This document shows, piece by piece, positions 29,130 through 39,425 of a stretch of 64,000 bases of DNA. The notes under the pieces are model-generated. The model was not told where the DNA came from. It saw only the letters and a program-made list of their open reading frames with translations, and ran no database searches. Every line of letters begins with the position of its first letter. Position 1 is the stretch's first letter. The stretch spans positions 1,302,001 through 1,366,000 of the forward strand of contig NZ_CP137080.1 of assembly GCF_036324365.1 (NCBI RefSeq). The letters run 5' to 3'. The DNA comes from Microbacterium limosum. GTDB taxonomy: Bacteria > Actinomycetota > Actinomycetes > Actinomycetales > Microbacteriaceae. A program made the position numbers and the translations under genes.

Positions 29130-29690
29130 ATGGCTTCCACCGCAGACATCAAGAACGGCGTCGTCCTCAACATCGACGGGCAGCTCTGGAGCGTCGTGGA
29201 GTTCCAGCACGTCAAGCCCGGCAAGGGCGGCGCCTTCGTGCGCACCAAGCTGAAGAACGTCATGACGGGCAAGGTCGTCGACAAGACCTTCAATGCCGGC
29301 TCCAAGGTGGAGATCGAGAACGTCGACCGCCGCGACTTCACGTACCTCTACAGCGACGGCGACGGCTTCGTCTTCATGGACACGGCCGACTTCGACCAGC
29401 TGACCGTCGCCGCGGCGACGGTGGGCGACGCGAAGAACTTCCTGCTGGAGAACCAGCAGGTCACGATCGCGCTCAACAACGGCAACCCGCTCTACATCGA
29501 CCTGCCCGCCTCCGTCGTGCTGGAGGTGACGTACACCGAGCCGGGCCTGCAGGGCGACCGCTCCTCGGCCGGCACCAAGCCCGCGACGGTGGAGACGGGC
29601 TACGAGATCCAGGTCCCGCTCTTCCTCGAGACCGGCACGAAGATCAAGGTCGACACGCGCACCGGGGATTACCTCGGTCGTGTCAGCTGA
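29130..29690 (+). CDS. efp: Translation elongation factor P
   Basis: A 186-residue, three-domain factor that relieves ribosome stalling at proline runs. The tip of domain I carries KPGKGGAF with the key lysine at residue 32; domains II and III follow with [19 protein letters not shown] and [20 protein letters not shown]. No lysine-modifying partner gene (EpmA/EpmB type) is nearby; actinobacterial EF-P is reported to work without such modification. The nusB gene follows 18 bases later. Confidence 0.98.
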   Translation: MASTADIKNGVVLNIDGQLWSVVEFQHVKPGKGGAFVRTKLKNVMTGKVVDKTFNAGSKVEIENVDRRDFTYLYSDGDGFVFMDTADFDQLTVAAATVGDAKNFLLENQQVTIALNNGNPLYIDLPASVVLEVTYTEPGLQGDRSSAGTKPATVETGYEIQVPLFLETGTKIKVDTRTGDYLGRVS

Positions 29691-29708
29691 GCCGGGGGCT
29701 TCCACGTC

Positions 29709-30119
29709 ATGAGCGCTCGCACGAAGGCGCGCAAGCGCGCCCTCGACATCCTCTTCCAGGCCGATGTGCGCGGAGAGCAGGTCTCGATCATCCTCGCGGC
29801 CGAGGCCAAGCGCGCGGCCGGCGAGCCGGCGCGCGAGGCGTCGTGGCTGTACGCGCGTGAGATCGTCGACGGCGTCATCGATCACCGCGACGACATCGAC
29901 GAGGTCATCGCCACCCACAGCCGGGACTGGAAGATCGAGCGGATGCCGGCGGTCGACCGGGCGGTGCTGCGGATAGGCGTCTGGGAGCTGCTCCACAACG
30001 ACGACATCCCCGCAGCGGTGGCGATCGACGAGGCGGTCGAGCTCGCCAAGGAGTTCTCCACCGACGATTCGGGCTCGTTCGTGCACGGCGTGCTGGCCCG
30101 CGTCGCCCGGGCGGGATGA
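29709..30119 (+). CDS. nusB: Transcription antitermination factor NusB
   Basis: A 136-residue all-helical RNA-binding factor acting with NusE at rRNA boxA sites. The start ARTKARKRALDILFQADVRG and the C-terminal PAAVAIDEAVELAKEFSTDDSGSFVHG block are diagnostic. It is co-directional with efp and separated by 18 bases, the standard actinobacterial pairing. In many relatives pyrR comes next; here two other genes intervene. Confidence 0.96.
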   Translation: MSARTKARKRALDILFQADVRGEQVSIILAAEAKRAAGEPAREASWLYAREIVDGVIDHRDDIDEVIATHSRDWKIERMPAVDRAVLRIGVWELLHNDDIPAAVAIDEAVELAKEFSTDDSGSFVHGVLARVARAG

Positions 30120-30186
30120 GCGCGCAGCCGACGCGAGCGCCGCACGGGCCCGTCGCGTGTCCGAGGCGTCTGAGAGCATGACCGGG

Positions 30187-33168
30187 ATGGGTCACACTGC
30201 ACGTTCGCCCTCGACGCCGCCGACGTGGCGCGATCTCATGACCCGTGCGCCGGCATCGCGCGGCGAGGTGCCCCTGGCGCTGGGCGTGGATCTGCGGCGG
30301 GCGATCCCGGGATCGTCGCCGTGGCTGCCCCGGCAGTCCGAGGCCGCCACGGCGCGCACACTGCGGCTCGCTCACGACGACCTGCGCCTGCGCGTGCACC
30401 CGATGCGGCGCAGCCCGCACACGGGAACATGGATCAAGGGCGAGGCGACGTGGGAGGCGGTGCGGCGCCCCGGCGGAGTGTTCGCCCCTGCGCAGGCCCG
30501 CTGGTTCGCGGAGCTGTACAGCATCGCCCGCGATGTCTTCGCGATCGGGGCGTTCGCCGCCGTGTCCGAGGGAATCGTGCTCGACGGCGTGGGATCGGGA
30601 CTGCTGTGGCAGCACCTCCGGGCCGCATCGGCGCTCGAGATCCCCCTCGTCGGCCTGCACCGGAGCATCTCGGTCGCGCTGGCGGAGAGCGCGTCGTCGA
30701 GCATCGGGATCTCCCCGCGCAGCGACGGCGCGCTGGATGTGTCCGCGAGGGTCGTGATCGACGGGGCGGAGGTCGAGGCGCGGGGAGTGCGCCCGATCGG
30801 CGCGACGGGGGTCTACGCCGTCGCGACGAACGGAGCCCGCATCCACGTCGCCATCGCGGAGCTCCCCCTCGATGATCCGCTGCAGACGCTCCTGTCCGCG
30901 CACGGCGCCATCCGGGTGCCGGCGGCCGAGCGGGAGGACTTCCTCGCGCAGGCGGGTCCGCGGCTGGGTCGCCGCGGTGACGTCGAGTTCTCGGGCGGGA
31001 TCACGCCGGTGCGGATGCCGGAGCCCGCCCCGGTTCTGGAGGTGGCGCACCGGCCGGAGGACCGCGTCGACGTGGCGCTGCTCTGGGACTACCCCGGGGC
31101 GGGTCGCGTGTCCGATGCGGAGGGCTCCGCCCGTCGGGACGCACCCGTCGAGCGCGACCGTGAGACGGAGACCCGTTGGGTGCGGCGGATCTCCGAGGAA
31201 TGGCACCGCGCGCTCGGCGACGCCTTCGCCCCGACGCGCACCGCGCAGGGGGTGCGGGCCGCGGAGATGGTCACGCGCGCCATCCCGGCGCTCGAGAGGA
31301 TCGGCGTCCGCATCGAGACCGCGGGGAGGCACCGCACCTACCGCGAGCTGGCGGGCGACCCTCACATCTCCGTCTCCACGGTCGAGAGCGCCGACCCCGA
31401 CTGGTTCGACCTCGGCGTGATCGTCTCGATCGACGGTCGGCGCATCCCCTTCGCTCCGCTGTTCACCGCCCTCACACAGGGGCGCAGGAAGATGCTCCTC
31501 GCGGACGGCGGCTACTTCTCCCTCGCGCATCCGGCGCTCCAGCGCCTGAAGGACCTCATCGGCGAGGCCGCGGACGTGGCCGAGTGGGAGACGGGCCCAC
31601 GTCTGCATCGCCACCAGAGCGCTCTCTGGGCGGAGTTCGAGGATCTCGCCGATGAGTCCGCGGCCGCGCTGACGTGGCGATCGGCCGTGGCGGGACTGCG
31701 CGACGTGAGCCGAATCCCGTCGACGCCGATTCCCCGCGCGCTGAATGCGACGCTCCGGCCGTATCAGCGATCGGGCTTCGACTGGCTCGCGTTCCTCTGG
31801 CGGCACCGCCTGGGAGGGATACTCGCTGACGACATGGGGCTTGGAAAGACCCTCCAGACGCTGGCTCTCGTCGCGCACGCGGTGGAGTCGGGGGAGCGGC
31901 GACCCTTCCTCGTGATCGCCCCCACGTCGGTCACCTCGGTGTGGCGCGACGAGGCGGCGAGGTTCGTCCCCGGTCTTCGGGTGCAGACGATCACCGAGAC
32001 GCGCGGACGTCGCCCGCACACGGTCGAGCAGCTCGCCGGCGACGCCGATATCGTCGTGACCTCCTATGCGGTTCTCCGTCTCTCCGCCTCCGAATTCGCC
32101 CCGATCGGCTGGGCGGGCGTCATCGTCGACGAGGCGCAGTTCGTCAAGAACGCCCAGACGAAGGCGCACCGCACGGTGGGGGAGCTGCGGGCGGATGCCG
32201 TGTACGCCCTCACCGGCACGCCGCTCGAGAACTCGCTCGCCGATCTGTGGGCGCTGCTGTCGTTGACGGCCCCGGGCCTGTTCGCCTCGGCGCGCCGCTT
32301 CCGGGAGGACTACATCGGTCCCATCGAGCAGCGGAGGGTGCCGGAGAACTCCGAGGGCGGGGCGTTCCGCGCCGAGCGGCTGGCGCGGCTGCGCCGACGC
32401 ATCCGCCCCCTCGTCATGAGGCGCACCAAAGAGCTCGTGGCGCCCGAGCTGCCTCCGTTGCAGGAGCAGGTCCAGCACGTCGAGCTCAGCGCCGAGCACC
32501 GCGAGATCTACGACGCCGTGCTGCAGCGCGAGAGGAAGAAGGTGCTCGGACTGCTCGATGACCTCGACCGCAACAGGTTCATCGTCTTCCGCTCGCTGAC
32601 GCTGCTGCGAATGCTGAGCGTCGATGCGGGCCTCGTCGACGACGCCTACGCGAAGATCGGTTCCGCCAAGCTCAACGCGCTCGTCGAGCAGCTTGCGGAG
32701 ATCGCGTCCGAGGGCCACCGCGCGCTCGTGTTCAGCCAGTTCACGAGCTTCCTCGCGCGCGTCTCCCGGCGCCTCGACGCGGCGGGCGTGGCGCACACCC
32801 AGCTCGACGGGTCCACGAGAGACCGCGACGAGGTCGTGCAGCGGTTCCGATCCGGCGCCGCGCCGGTCTTCCTCATCAGCCTCAAGGCGGGAGGCTTCGG
32901 TCTCACCCTGACCGAGGCCGAGTACGTGTTCGTCGCCGACCCGTGGTGGAACCCCGCGGCCGAGTCGCAGGCGATCGACCGGGCCCACCGGATCGGGCAG
33001 GATCGCTCCGTGATCGTGTACCGCATGATCGCCTCCGACACGATCGAGGAGAAGGTCGCGGCGCTGCAGGCGCGCAAGGCGCGCCTGTTCACCGCCGTCA
33101 TGGACGACGAGGAACTCTTCGCCCGCGCGTTCTCGGCCGACGACATCCGCGCGCTGCTGGAATCGTGA
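30187..33168 (+). CDS. SNF2-family DEAD/DEAH-box helicase-like ATPase
   Basis: A protein of about 993 residues from ATG 30187 (ATG 30178 and GTG 30157 are alternative starts). An N-terminal half of about 480 residues has no domain I recognise. The C-terminal half is a full SNF2 engine: Walker A in ADDMGLGKT with Lys554, DEAQ box at 648-651 in place of DEAH, ALTGTPLENSL, RRTKELVAPELPP, and motif VI QAIDRAHRIGQ from residue 928. Bacterial SNF2 proteins of this type move along DNA and can remodel bound proteins such as RNA polymerase. No CxCx SWIM finger is seen in the N-terminal half. Confidence 0.9.
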   Translation: MGHTARSPSTPPTWRDLMTRAPASRGEVPLALGVDLRRAIPGSSPWLPRQSEAATARTLRLAHDDLRLRVHPMRRSPHTGTWIKGEATWEAVRRPGGVFAPAQARWFAELYSIARDVFAIGAFAAVSEGIVLDGVGSGLLWQHLRAASALEIPLVGLHRSISVALAESASSSIGISPRSDGALDVSARVVIDGAEVEARGVRPIGATGVYAVATNGARIHVAIAELPLDDPLQTLLSAHGAIRVPAAEREDFLAQAGPRLGRRGDVEFSGGITPVRMPEPAPVLEVAHRPEDRVDVALLWDYPGAGRVSDAEGSARRDAPVERDRETETRWVRRISEEWHRALGDAFAPTRTAQGVRAAEMVTRAIPALERIGVRIETAGRHRTYRELAGDPHISVSTVESADPDWFDLGVIVSIDGRRIPFAPLFTALTQGRRKMLLADGGYFSLAHPALQRLKDLIGEAADVAEWETGPRLHRHQSALWAEFEDLADESAAALTWRSAVAGLRDVSRIPSTPIPRALNATLRPYQRSGFDWLAFLWRHRLGGILADDMGLGKTLQTLALVAHAVESGERRPFLVIAPTSVTSVWRDEAARFVPGLRVQTITETRGRRPHTVEQLAGDADIVVTSYAVLRLSASEFAPIGWAGVIVDEAQFVKNAQTKAHRTVGELRADAVYALTGTPLENSLADLWALLSLTAPGLFASARRFREDYIGPIEQRRVPENSEGGAFRAERLARLRRRIRPLVMRRTKELVAPELPPLQEQVQHVELSAEHREIYDAVLQRERKKVLGLLDDLDRNRFIVFRSLTLLRMLSVDAGLVDDAYAKIGSAKLNALVEQLAEIASEGHRALVFSQFTSFLARVSRRLDAAGVAHTQLDGSTRDRDEVVQRFRSGAAPVFLISLKAGGFGLTLTEAEYVFVADPWWNPAAESQAIDRAHRIGQDRSVIVYRMIASDTIEEKVAALQARKARLFTAVMDDEELFARAFSADDIRALLES

Positions 33169-33221
33169 CGTCCGGGTGTTTTGCCCGGTCCGTCGCTCAG
33201 GGCGCTGCCGGGGGCCGCCCG

Positions 33222-33227
33222 TACAAT
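33222..33227 (+). promoter_or_regulatory. -10 element for the MBL-Rieske gene
   Basis: TACAAT, followed by a leader of about 28 bases that contains ACGGGAGCAG as ribosome binding site. It gives the MBL-Rieske gene its own promoter, separate from the helicase gene. Confidence 0.5.
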
Positions 33228-33261
33228 CGAGGGGTTCACGAGACGACCCGACGGGAGCAGC

Positions 33262-34833
33262 ATGAAGATCACGGGACTCGGACATGCCGGAATGTTCATC
33301 GAGACGGCGGGAGGATCAATCCTCTGCGACCCGGTGATCGGCCCCAGCTTCTTCGGCTCGTGGTTCCCCTTCCCCGACAACCGCGGACTCGACTGGGAGC
33401 GCTTCGGCGCGGCCGACTTCCTGTACATCTCGCACCGCCACCGTGATCATTTCGATCCCGCGCTGCTGCGGCGTTACGTCTCGACCGACATCCGCGTGTT
33501 GCTCCCGGACTACCCCACGGACGACCTCGAGACCGATCTGCGGCGCCTGGGGTACGACAACATCGTCTACACGCAGGCCGGGGTGCCCCTGACCTTCGGC
33601 GAGATGACCCTGATGGTGACGCCCCTGCGCGCGCCGAGCGACGGCCCGATCGGCGATTCCTCGCTGAGCGTCGACGACGGGACGGCGAGCATTCTGAACC
33701 AGAACGATTCGCATCCGCTCGATCTCGACAAGCTGCTGTCGTTCAGCAAGCCCGACGCGTACTTCACGCAGGTCTCTGGAGCCATCTGGTGGCCGATGGT
33801 CTACGACCTGCCGCAGGACGCGAAGCAGAACTTCGCGCGTCTCAAGCGCGACGCCCAGAACAAGCGGGCGATGTACTACATCGACAAGGTCGACGCACCT
33901 CATGTGTTCCCGATGGCGGGCCCGCCGATGTTCCTCCGCGAGGAGCTGTTCCGCTACAACGGGCTCGGCGAGCAGAACGACTCGATCTTCACCGACCAGC
34001 GCGAGTTTCTCGAGCACATGGCGATCGAGCGCCCCGAGCAGAAGGGGCATCTCTTCGTTCCGGGGACGGAGGTCGAGGTGATGAGCGGCGATGTCCGCGT
34101 CTCGCAGACCCTCTTCACCGACGAGGAGATCGCCCGCATCTTCGGCGACAAGTGGGCGTATCTCGCCGAGCAGGCCCGCTCGCGTCAGGACGAGATCCGT
34201 GCCGAGGAGGCATCGCGCGCCACGGTGATGCCGCCCGAGCAGATGCTCGCCGAGATCAAGGAGTGGTGGGAGCCGCTGCTTCGCAGGGCGCGGACCATCC
34301 GGAACGGGGTGGGCGGCAACGTCCGCTTCCGCATCGGCGACCTCGACATGGTCGTGGACTTCCCGAAGGCGAAGGTCCGGCACTACGCCGGCGAGGAGTG
34401 CGTGTACTGGTACACCATCCCGGCCGACCTCGTCTCGACGAACATCCGCGACCGAGAGATCGACTGGTCCAACTCGATCTTCCTGTCGATGCAGTTCGAG
34501 GTCGGGCGCAGCGGCAAGTTCAACGAGTTCCTCACGACGTTCCTGAAGTGCCTCTCGCGCGACCGCATCGAGTACGTCGAGAACTGGTACGCCGAGCAGT
34601 CCGACCAGACGGAGGACGCGAGGCTCGACGAGTGGGTCGTCCAGCGGCGGTGCCCGCACCTGCGCGCCGACCTGACCAAGACGGGCAAGATCGAGGACGG
34701 CGTGCTCACCTGCAGCCTGCACGACTGGAAGTGGGACCTCGCCAGCGGGCGCTGCCTCACGACGCAGGGACACCCGATCCGGGCTCGCGCCGTGGCCGAC
34801 GCCGACCGTGCCGACACGGCCGCCGCGGTCTGA
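33262..34833 (+). CDS. Metallo-beta-lactamase fold protein with C-terminal Rieske [2Fe-2S] domain
   Basis: A 523-residue two-cofactor protein. N-terminal part (1-about 300) is a metallo-beta-lactamase fold of UlaG/CMAH-like type: GLGHAGMFIETAGGSILCDP, then HRHRDH with His58, His60, Asp62 and His63. A middle region (about 335-455) has an SCP2-like look. The C-terminus is a Rieske domain: Cys464-Pro-His466, 17 residues, Cys484-Ser-Leu-His487, then DWKWDLASGRC. The pair of domains recalls CMP-Neu5Ac hydroxylase, but there the Rieske part is N-terminal. ATG 33262 is preferred: the longer upstream frame lacks a site and runs over the -10. Substrate unknown. Confidence 0.88.
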   Translation: MKITGLGHAGMFIETAGGSILCDPVIGPSFFGSWFPFPDNRGLDWERFGAADFLYISHRHRDHFDPALLRRYVSTDIRVLLPDYPTDDLETDLRRLGYDNIVYTQAGVPLTFGEMTLMVTPLRAPSDGPIGDSSLSVDDGTASILNQNDSHPLDLDKLLSFSKPDAYFTQVSGAIWWPMVYDLPQDAKQNFARLKRDAQNKRAMYYIDKVDAPHVFPMAGPPMFLREELFRYNGLGEQNDSIFTDQREFLEHMAIERPEQKGHLFVPGTEVEVMSGDVRVSQTLFTDEEIARIFGDKWAYLAEQARSRQDEIRAEEASRATVMPPEQMLAEIKEWWEPLLRRARTIRNGVGGNVRFRIGDLDMVVDFPKAKVRHYAGEECVYWYTIPADLVSTNIRDREIDWSNSIFLSMQFEVGRSGKFNEFLTTFLKCLSRDRIEYVENWYAEQSDQTEDARLDEWVVQRRCPHLRADLTKTGKIEDGVLTCSLHDWKWDLASGRCLTTQGHPIRARAVADADRADTAAAV

Positions 34834-34885
34834 TCGGGAGGGGCGTGCCCCGCGGATCCGCTAGAGTGAACCCGCACCTCAGCAA

Positions 34886-34916
34886 CCTTTAACCCCGTCC
34901 CGTGAGGCGGAGAAGG
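34886..34916 (+). promoter_or_regulatory. PyrR-binding RNA loop overlapping the pyrR ribosome binding site
   Basis: The leader of the pyr operon contains TCCCGTGAGG (34898-34907), an exact match to the PyrR anti-antiterminator loop consensus UCCNGNGAGG. It is closed by CCG/CGG (34895-34897 with 34908-34910) and, below an internal loop, CCTT/AAGG (34886-34889 with 34913-34916). The ribosome binding site GAAGGGAG (34912-34919) is in the right arm, so PyrR plus UMP/UTP would hide it: translational repression as described for mycobacteria. A weak -10, TAGAGT, is at 34862-34867. Confidence 0.85.
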
Positions 34917-34924
34917 GAGCGTCG

Positions 34925-35470
34925 ATGAGCACGAGAACCGTGCTGCACGAGGCCGACATCACCCGGGCCCTGACTCGGATCTCCCACGAGATCCTCGAGT
35001 CCAATCGCGGCCCCGACGATCTGATCCTCCTGGGGATCCCCACCCGCGGCGTGACGCTCGCCCACCGCATCGGCGCCCTCGTGTCGCAGTTCTCGGGGGT
35101 GGATGTCCCCGTCGGGTCCCTCGACGTGACGATGTACCGCGACGACCTGTCTCAGCACCCCACGCGCGCGCCGCACCCCACCCAGATTCCCGAGGGCGGC
35201 GTGGACGGCAAGGTCGTGGTCCTCGTGGACGACGTGCTCTACTCGGGCCGCAGCATCCGGGCCGCCCTCGATGCGCTTCAGGACATCGGGCGTCCGGCGG
35301 TCGTGCGTCTGGCGACCCTCGTCGACCGCGGGCATCGAGAGCTGCCCATCCGCCCCGACTTCGTGGGCAAGAACCTGCCGAGCGCCCGCGACGAGCGCGT
35401 CAACGTGCGCCTGACCGAGGTCGACGGGGCGGAATCCGTGACGATCGAGGACGGAGGCGCCGTCGAATGA
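34925..35470 (+). CDS. pyrR: Bifunctional pyr operon regulator/uracil phosphoribosyltransferase PyrR
   Basis: A 181-residue type I phosphoribosyltransferase that senses UMP and binds the pyr leader RNA. The PRPP-binding motif is [21 protein letters not shown], and the RNA-binding basic face includes [17 protein letters not shown] and [16 protein letters not shown]. It is the first gene of the pyr operon, immediately downstream of its own target RNA motif, and overlaps pyrB by four bases. Confidence 0.97.
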   Translation: MSTRTVLHEADITRALTRISHEILESNRGPDDLILLGIPTRGVTLAHRIGALVSQFSGVDVPVGSLDVTMYRDDLSQHPTRAPHPTQIPEGGVDGKVVVLVDDVLYSGRSIRAALDALQDIGRPAVVRLATLVDRGHRELPIRPDFVGKNLPSARDERVNVRLTEVDGAESVTIEDGGAVE

Positions 35471-36453
35471 GGCACCTGCTCGACACGGCATCGCTGTCCC
35501 GCGAGGACGCCCTCGCGATCCTCGACGTCGCCGAGGACATGTCGGCCACCCAGAGCCGGCAGGTCAAGAAGCTCCCCACGCTTCGCGGCAAGACCGTCGT
35601 CAACCTCTTCTTCGAGGACTCCACCCGCACGCGCATCTCGTTCGAGGCGGCGGCCAAGCGGCTGAGCGCCGACGTGATCAACTTCGCCGCCAAGGGATCC
35701 AGCGTCTCGAAAGGCGAGAGCCTGCAGGACACGGCCCAGACCCTCCAGGCGATGGGGGCGGATGCCGTCGTCATCCGTCACGGCGCATCCGGCGCCCCGC
35801 GCACGCTCGCCACGAGCGGGTGGATCACCGCGGGTGTCGTCAACGCCGGGGACGGCACGCACGAGCACCCCACGCAGGCGCTCCTCGATGCGTTCACGAT
35901 GCGACGTCGTCGCTACGGCGGCGAGAGCCGCGGCCGGGACCTGTCGGGATACCGCGTCGCGATCGTCGGCGACATCCTGCACTCCCGGGTGGCCCGCTCC
36001 AACGTCTGGCTCCTGCACACGCTGGGCGCGGACGTCACGCTCGTGGCCCCGCCCACCCTGGTGCCGCAGGATGTGTCGGGGTGGCCCGTGCGCGTCGTGT
36101 ACGACCTCGACGAGGCGATCGCGAACCGACCCGACGCCGTCATGATGCTGCGCATCCAGCTCGAGCGCATGCGCGCGGCGTACTTCCCGACCGAGCGCGA
36201 GTACGCCCGCCGCTGGGGGCTCGGCAGCGACCGCCTGCGGGCGCTTCCCGCCGATAGCATTGTCATGCACCCCGGGCCCATGAACCGGGGTCTGGAGATC
36301 TCCGCCGATGCCGCCGATTCACCCCGTTCGACGGTGCTCGAGCAGGTGTCGAACGGCGTCTCGGTGCGGATGGCCGCGCTCTACCTGCTGCTGGCGGGCG
36401 AGCGGGAAGACGATATGCCGGGGCATCCCGCGCGAGCGGAGGAGGAGCGATGA
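35467..36453 (+). CDS. pyrB: Aspartate carbamoyltransferase catalytic subunit
   Basis: A 328-residue enzyme committing carbamoyl phosphate and aspartate to pyrimidine synthesis. Carbamoyl phosphate site [13 protein letters not shown], the 80s-loop [30 protein letters not shown], and the 240s region [11 protein letters not shown] are present. No regulatory pyrI is nearby, as expected for PyrR-controlled operons. The C-terminus is a short polar tail after LLAGERE. Overlaps pyrR and pyrC by four bases each. Confidence 0.97.
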   Translation: MRHLLDTASLSREDALAILDVAEDMSATQSRQVKKLPTLRGKTVVNLFFEDSTRTRISFEAAAKRLSADVINFAAKGSSVSKGESLQDTAQTLQAMGADAVVIRHGASGAPRTLATSGWITAGVVNAGDGTHEHPTQALLDAFTMRRRRYGGESRGRDLSGYRVAIVGDILHSRVARSNVWLLHTLGADVTLVAPPTLVPQDVSGWPVRVVYDLDEAIANRPDAVMMLRIQLERMRAAYFPTEREYARRWGLGSDRLRALPADSIVMHPGPMNRGLEISADAADSPRSTVLEQVSNGVSVRMAALYLLLAGEREDDMPGHPARAEEER

Positions 36454-37766
36454 GCCATACGAACACGGGACCCCTCCTGGTCGCGGGGGCTCGGCTGCCC
36501 GACGGATCCCGCGCGGACATCCTGATCGAGGACGGGCGCGTGAGCGAGGTGGGCACCGGGCTCAGCCGTGCGGGCTCCCGGCGCATCGACGCCGACGGGC
36601 TCGTCGCGCTCCCCGGGCTGGTGGACCTGCACACGCACCTGCGCGAGCCCGGCTACGAGGCCGGCGAGACGATCCTCACGGGGACCCGAGCCGCGGCCGC
36701 CGGAGGGTTCACGGCCGTCTTCGCGATGCCGAACACCTCGCCGGTCGCCGACACGGCGGGCGTCGTCGAGCAGGAGCTCGCGCTCGGCGAGGCCGCGGGC
36801 TACGCGACCGTTCAGCCGATCGGCGCCGTGACCGTCGGACAGAAGGGCGAGCGGCTCGCCGAGCTGGGCGCCATGGCGGATTCCCGCGCGCGGGTGCGGG
36901 TCTTCAGCGACGACGGCTTCTGCGTGCACGATCCGCTCATCATGCGGCGCGCCCTGGAGTATGTGAAGGCCTTCGACGGCGTCATCGCGCAGCACGCGCA
37001 GGATCCCCGCCTCACCGAGGGGGCGCAGATGAACGAGGGCGCGGTCTCGGCGGAGCTGGGGCTGGCCGGGTGGCCGGCGGTCGCCGAGGAGTCGATCATT
37101 GCGCGCGACGTCCTGCTGGCCGAGCACGTCGGCTCCCGCCTGCACGTGTGCCACCTCTCCACCGCGGGCTCCGTGGACATCATCCGGTGGGCCAAGAAGC
37201 GGGGCATCGCGGTCACCGCCGAGGTGACGCCGCATCATCTCCTGCTCACCGACGAACGGGTGCGCGGCTACGACGCTCGGTACAAGGTGAACCCGCCGCT
37301 GCGCCGCGCCGAGGACGTGCAGGCGGTGCGCGAGGGGCTCGCGGACGGCACGATCGACATCGTCGCCACCGACCACGCCCCGCACCCCGCCGAGCACAAG
37401 AGCTGCGAGTGGCAGGCCGCTGCGAACGGCATGGTGGGTCTGGAGAGCGCCCTGCGCGTCGTGCACTCGGCCATGGTCGAGACCGGCCTGCTCTCGTGGA
37501 GCGATGTCGCTCGCGTGATGTCGGAGACCCCCGCCCGCATCGGTCGCCTCGCCGGCCACGGGATGCCGATCGCTGCGGGTCAGCCGGCGGAGATCACCCT
37601 CTACGATCCGTCGGTGAGGGGAACCTTCACCGAGGGAGATCTGCGCGGTCGCAGCGAGAACTCGCCCTATCTGGGGACGGAGCTGCCCGGGCGCGTCCGG
37701 TGGAGCATCCACCGGGGCCGGCCGACACTGGCCGACGGCGTCATCGTGCCGGAGCCGGCCTCGTGA
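36450..37766 (+). CDS. pyrC: Dihydroorotase
   Basis: A 438-residue type I dihydroorotase of the amidohydrolase superfamily. Zinc ligands are seen in [15 protein letters not shown], the cluster around VCHLSTAGS and the DHAPHP motif; [12 protein letters not shown] and YKVNPPLR are also conserved. Length and GxxxLPG start ([23 protein letters not shown]) fit the family. It sits between pyrB and the small membrane gene, with four-base overlaps at both ends. Confidence 0.96.
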   Translation: MSHTNTGPLLVAGARLPDGSRADILIEDGRVSEVGTGLSRAGSRRIDADGLVALPGLVDLHTHLREPGYEAGETILTGTRAAAAGGFTAVFAMPNTSPVADTAGVVEQELALGEAAGYATVQPIGAVTVGQKGERLAELGAMADSRARVRVFSDDGFCVHDPLIMRRALEYVKAFDGVIAQHAQDPRLTEGAQMNEGAVSAELGLAGWPAVAEESIIARDVLLAEHVGSRLHVCHLSTAGSVDIIRWAKKRGIAVTAEVTPHHLLLTDERVRGYDARYKVNPPLRRAEDVQAVREGLADGTIDIVATDHAPHPAEHKSCEWQAAANGMVGLESALRVVHSAMVETGLLSWSDVARVMSETPARIGRLAGHGMPIAAGQPAEITLYDPSVRGTFTEGDLRGRSENSPYLGTELPGRVRWSIHRGRPTLADGVIVPEPAS

Positions 37767-38272
37767 CGCGCGAGGCCGCGGTCGCGATCCTCGTCGCGGT
37801 CGCCGTGCTGCTCCTGGGCCTCATGGCGTGGGGATGGTGGCGACGATCCCGGCGCGACCGAGCGCTCTCCGCTCCTACCGACGTTCCCGTCGATGCGGCG
37901 GCGACGGCATCCTTCTCGGGGCTGTACGTCGCGACCACGCGGCACGACGCGCCGCTGGACCGCCTCGCCATCCGTCACCTGGCCTACCGTGGTCGCGTAC
38001 GGGTGGACGTGACCGCCACCGGCGTGATCCTGCGGATCGCGGGCGAGCCCGACGTCTTCCTCGGGGCGCCGCTGCTCCTCGAGGTGGGCCGCGCCACCTG
38101 GACCATCGACCGCGTCGTCGAGCGCGACGGCCTGGTCTACCTGGCCTGGCGCGTCGACGACACGACCGTCGCCGACAGCTACCTGCGCCTGCAGGGAACC
38201 GATTCCGATGCCCTCGTCGCCGCCGTGCAGGAGATCCTGCCGGCGCCCACAACGACTGGACCCGACGCATGA
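37763..38272 (+). CDS. Small membrane protein of the pyr operon (PH-like domain)
   Basis: A 169-residue protein with one N-terminal membrane helix ([21 protein letters not shown]) and a soluble beta-rich domain of about 120 residues that resembles the PH-like proteins found between pyrC and carA in actinobacteria such as Mycobacterium. Function unknown. The GTG 37763 overlaps the pyrC stop and its TGA overlaps the carA ATG, so it is embedded in the operon and must be translated with it; a role in membrane association or feedback is only a guess. Confidence 0.85.
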   Translation: MTREAAVAILVAVAVLLLGLMAWGWWRRSRRDRALSAPTDVPVDAAATASFSGLYVATTRHDAPLDRLAIRHLAYRGRVRVDVTATGVILRIAGEPDVFLGAPLLLEVGRATWTIDRVVERDGLVYLAWRVDDTTVADSYLRLQGTDSDALVAAVQEILPAPTTTGPDA

Positions 38273-39425
38273 CCCGTTTCACCACAGACCCCGCCGTCCT
38301 CGTCCTCGAGGACGGCACCCGCTACGCCGGACACGCCTACGGCGCCCGCGGCACGACCCTCGGCGAGGTCGTCTTCGCCACCGGCATGACCGGATACCAG
38401 GAGACCCTGACCGATCCCTCGTACGCGGGGCAGATCGTGCTGCAGACCGCGCCGCACATCGGCAACACCGGCATGAACGCCGAGGACCGGGAGTCCCGCC
38501 GGATCTGGGTCGCTGGCTACATCGTGCGCGACCCCTCGCGCGTGGTGTCCAACTGGCGCGCCGAGGAATCGCTCGACGATGCGCTCGAGACCGACGGCAT
38601 CGTCGGCATCAGCGGCATCGACACGCGCGCCGTGACGCGTCACATCCGCTCGGCGGGCAGCATGCGCGGCGCGATCTTCTCCGGAGATGCCGCGGGCATC
38701 GACCCGGACGAGCAGGTGCGCCTCGTCCGCGAGGCGCCCGCGATGGCGGGTCGCAGCCTGTCGGCCGAGGTGTCGGTCGCCGCCGCCGAGGTGACCCCCG
38801 CGCGGGGCGAGCGGATCGGCGCCCTCGCCGTCCTCGACCTCGGCGTCAAGCAGGCGACGGTCGACAACCTCGCGAACCGCGGCTTCGAGGTGCACGTCCT
38901 GCCTCAGGACGTCACGATCGAGCAGCTGCGCGCGATCGACCCCGTGGCGGTGTTCTACTCCAACGGCCCGGGCGACCCCGCCGCCTCCGCCGACCACGTC
39001 GACCTGCTGCGCGCGGTGCTCGATGACCGGCTGCCGTTCTTCGGCATCTGCTTCGGCAACCAGCTGCTCGGCCGCGCCCTCGGCCTCGGCACGTACAAGC
39101 TGCCCTTCGGTCACCGCGGGATCAACCAGCCGGTGCTCGATCGGCAGACCGGACGCGTGGAGATCACGGCGCACAATCACGGTTTCGCCGTCGAGGCCCC
39201 CCTCGAAGGCCCCTTCGACAGCCCCCACGGCTACGGACGCGTCGAGGTGAGCCACGTCGGACTCAACGACCAGACCGTCGAGGGCCTCCGCGCCCTGGAC
39301 CTGCCGGCGTTCAGCGTGCAGTACCACCCCGAGGCGGCCGCCGGCCCGCACGATGCGAACTACCTCTTCGACCGGTTCCGCGACATGGTCGTGGCCCACC
39401 TCGACAGCAAGAAGGACTCCCAGTA

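Noticed and set aside
30187..34833. SNF2 helicase plus MBL protein as a phage defence system
   Set aside because: SNF2 helicases occur in several defence systems, but no nuclease, methylase, sensor or mobile-element gene is next to it, and both genes look like ordinary chromosomal genes with separate promoters.
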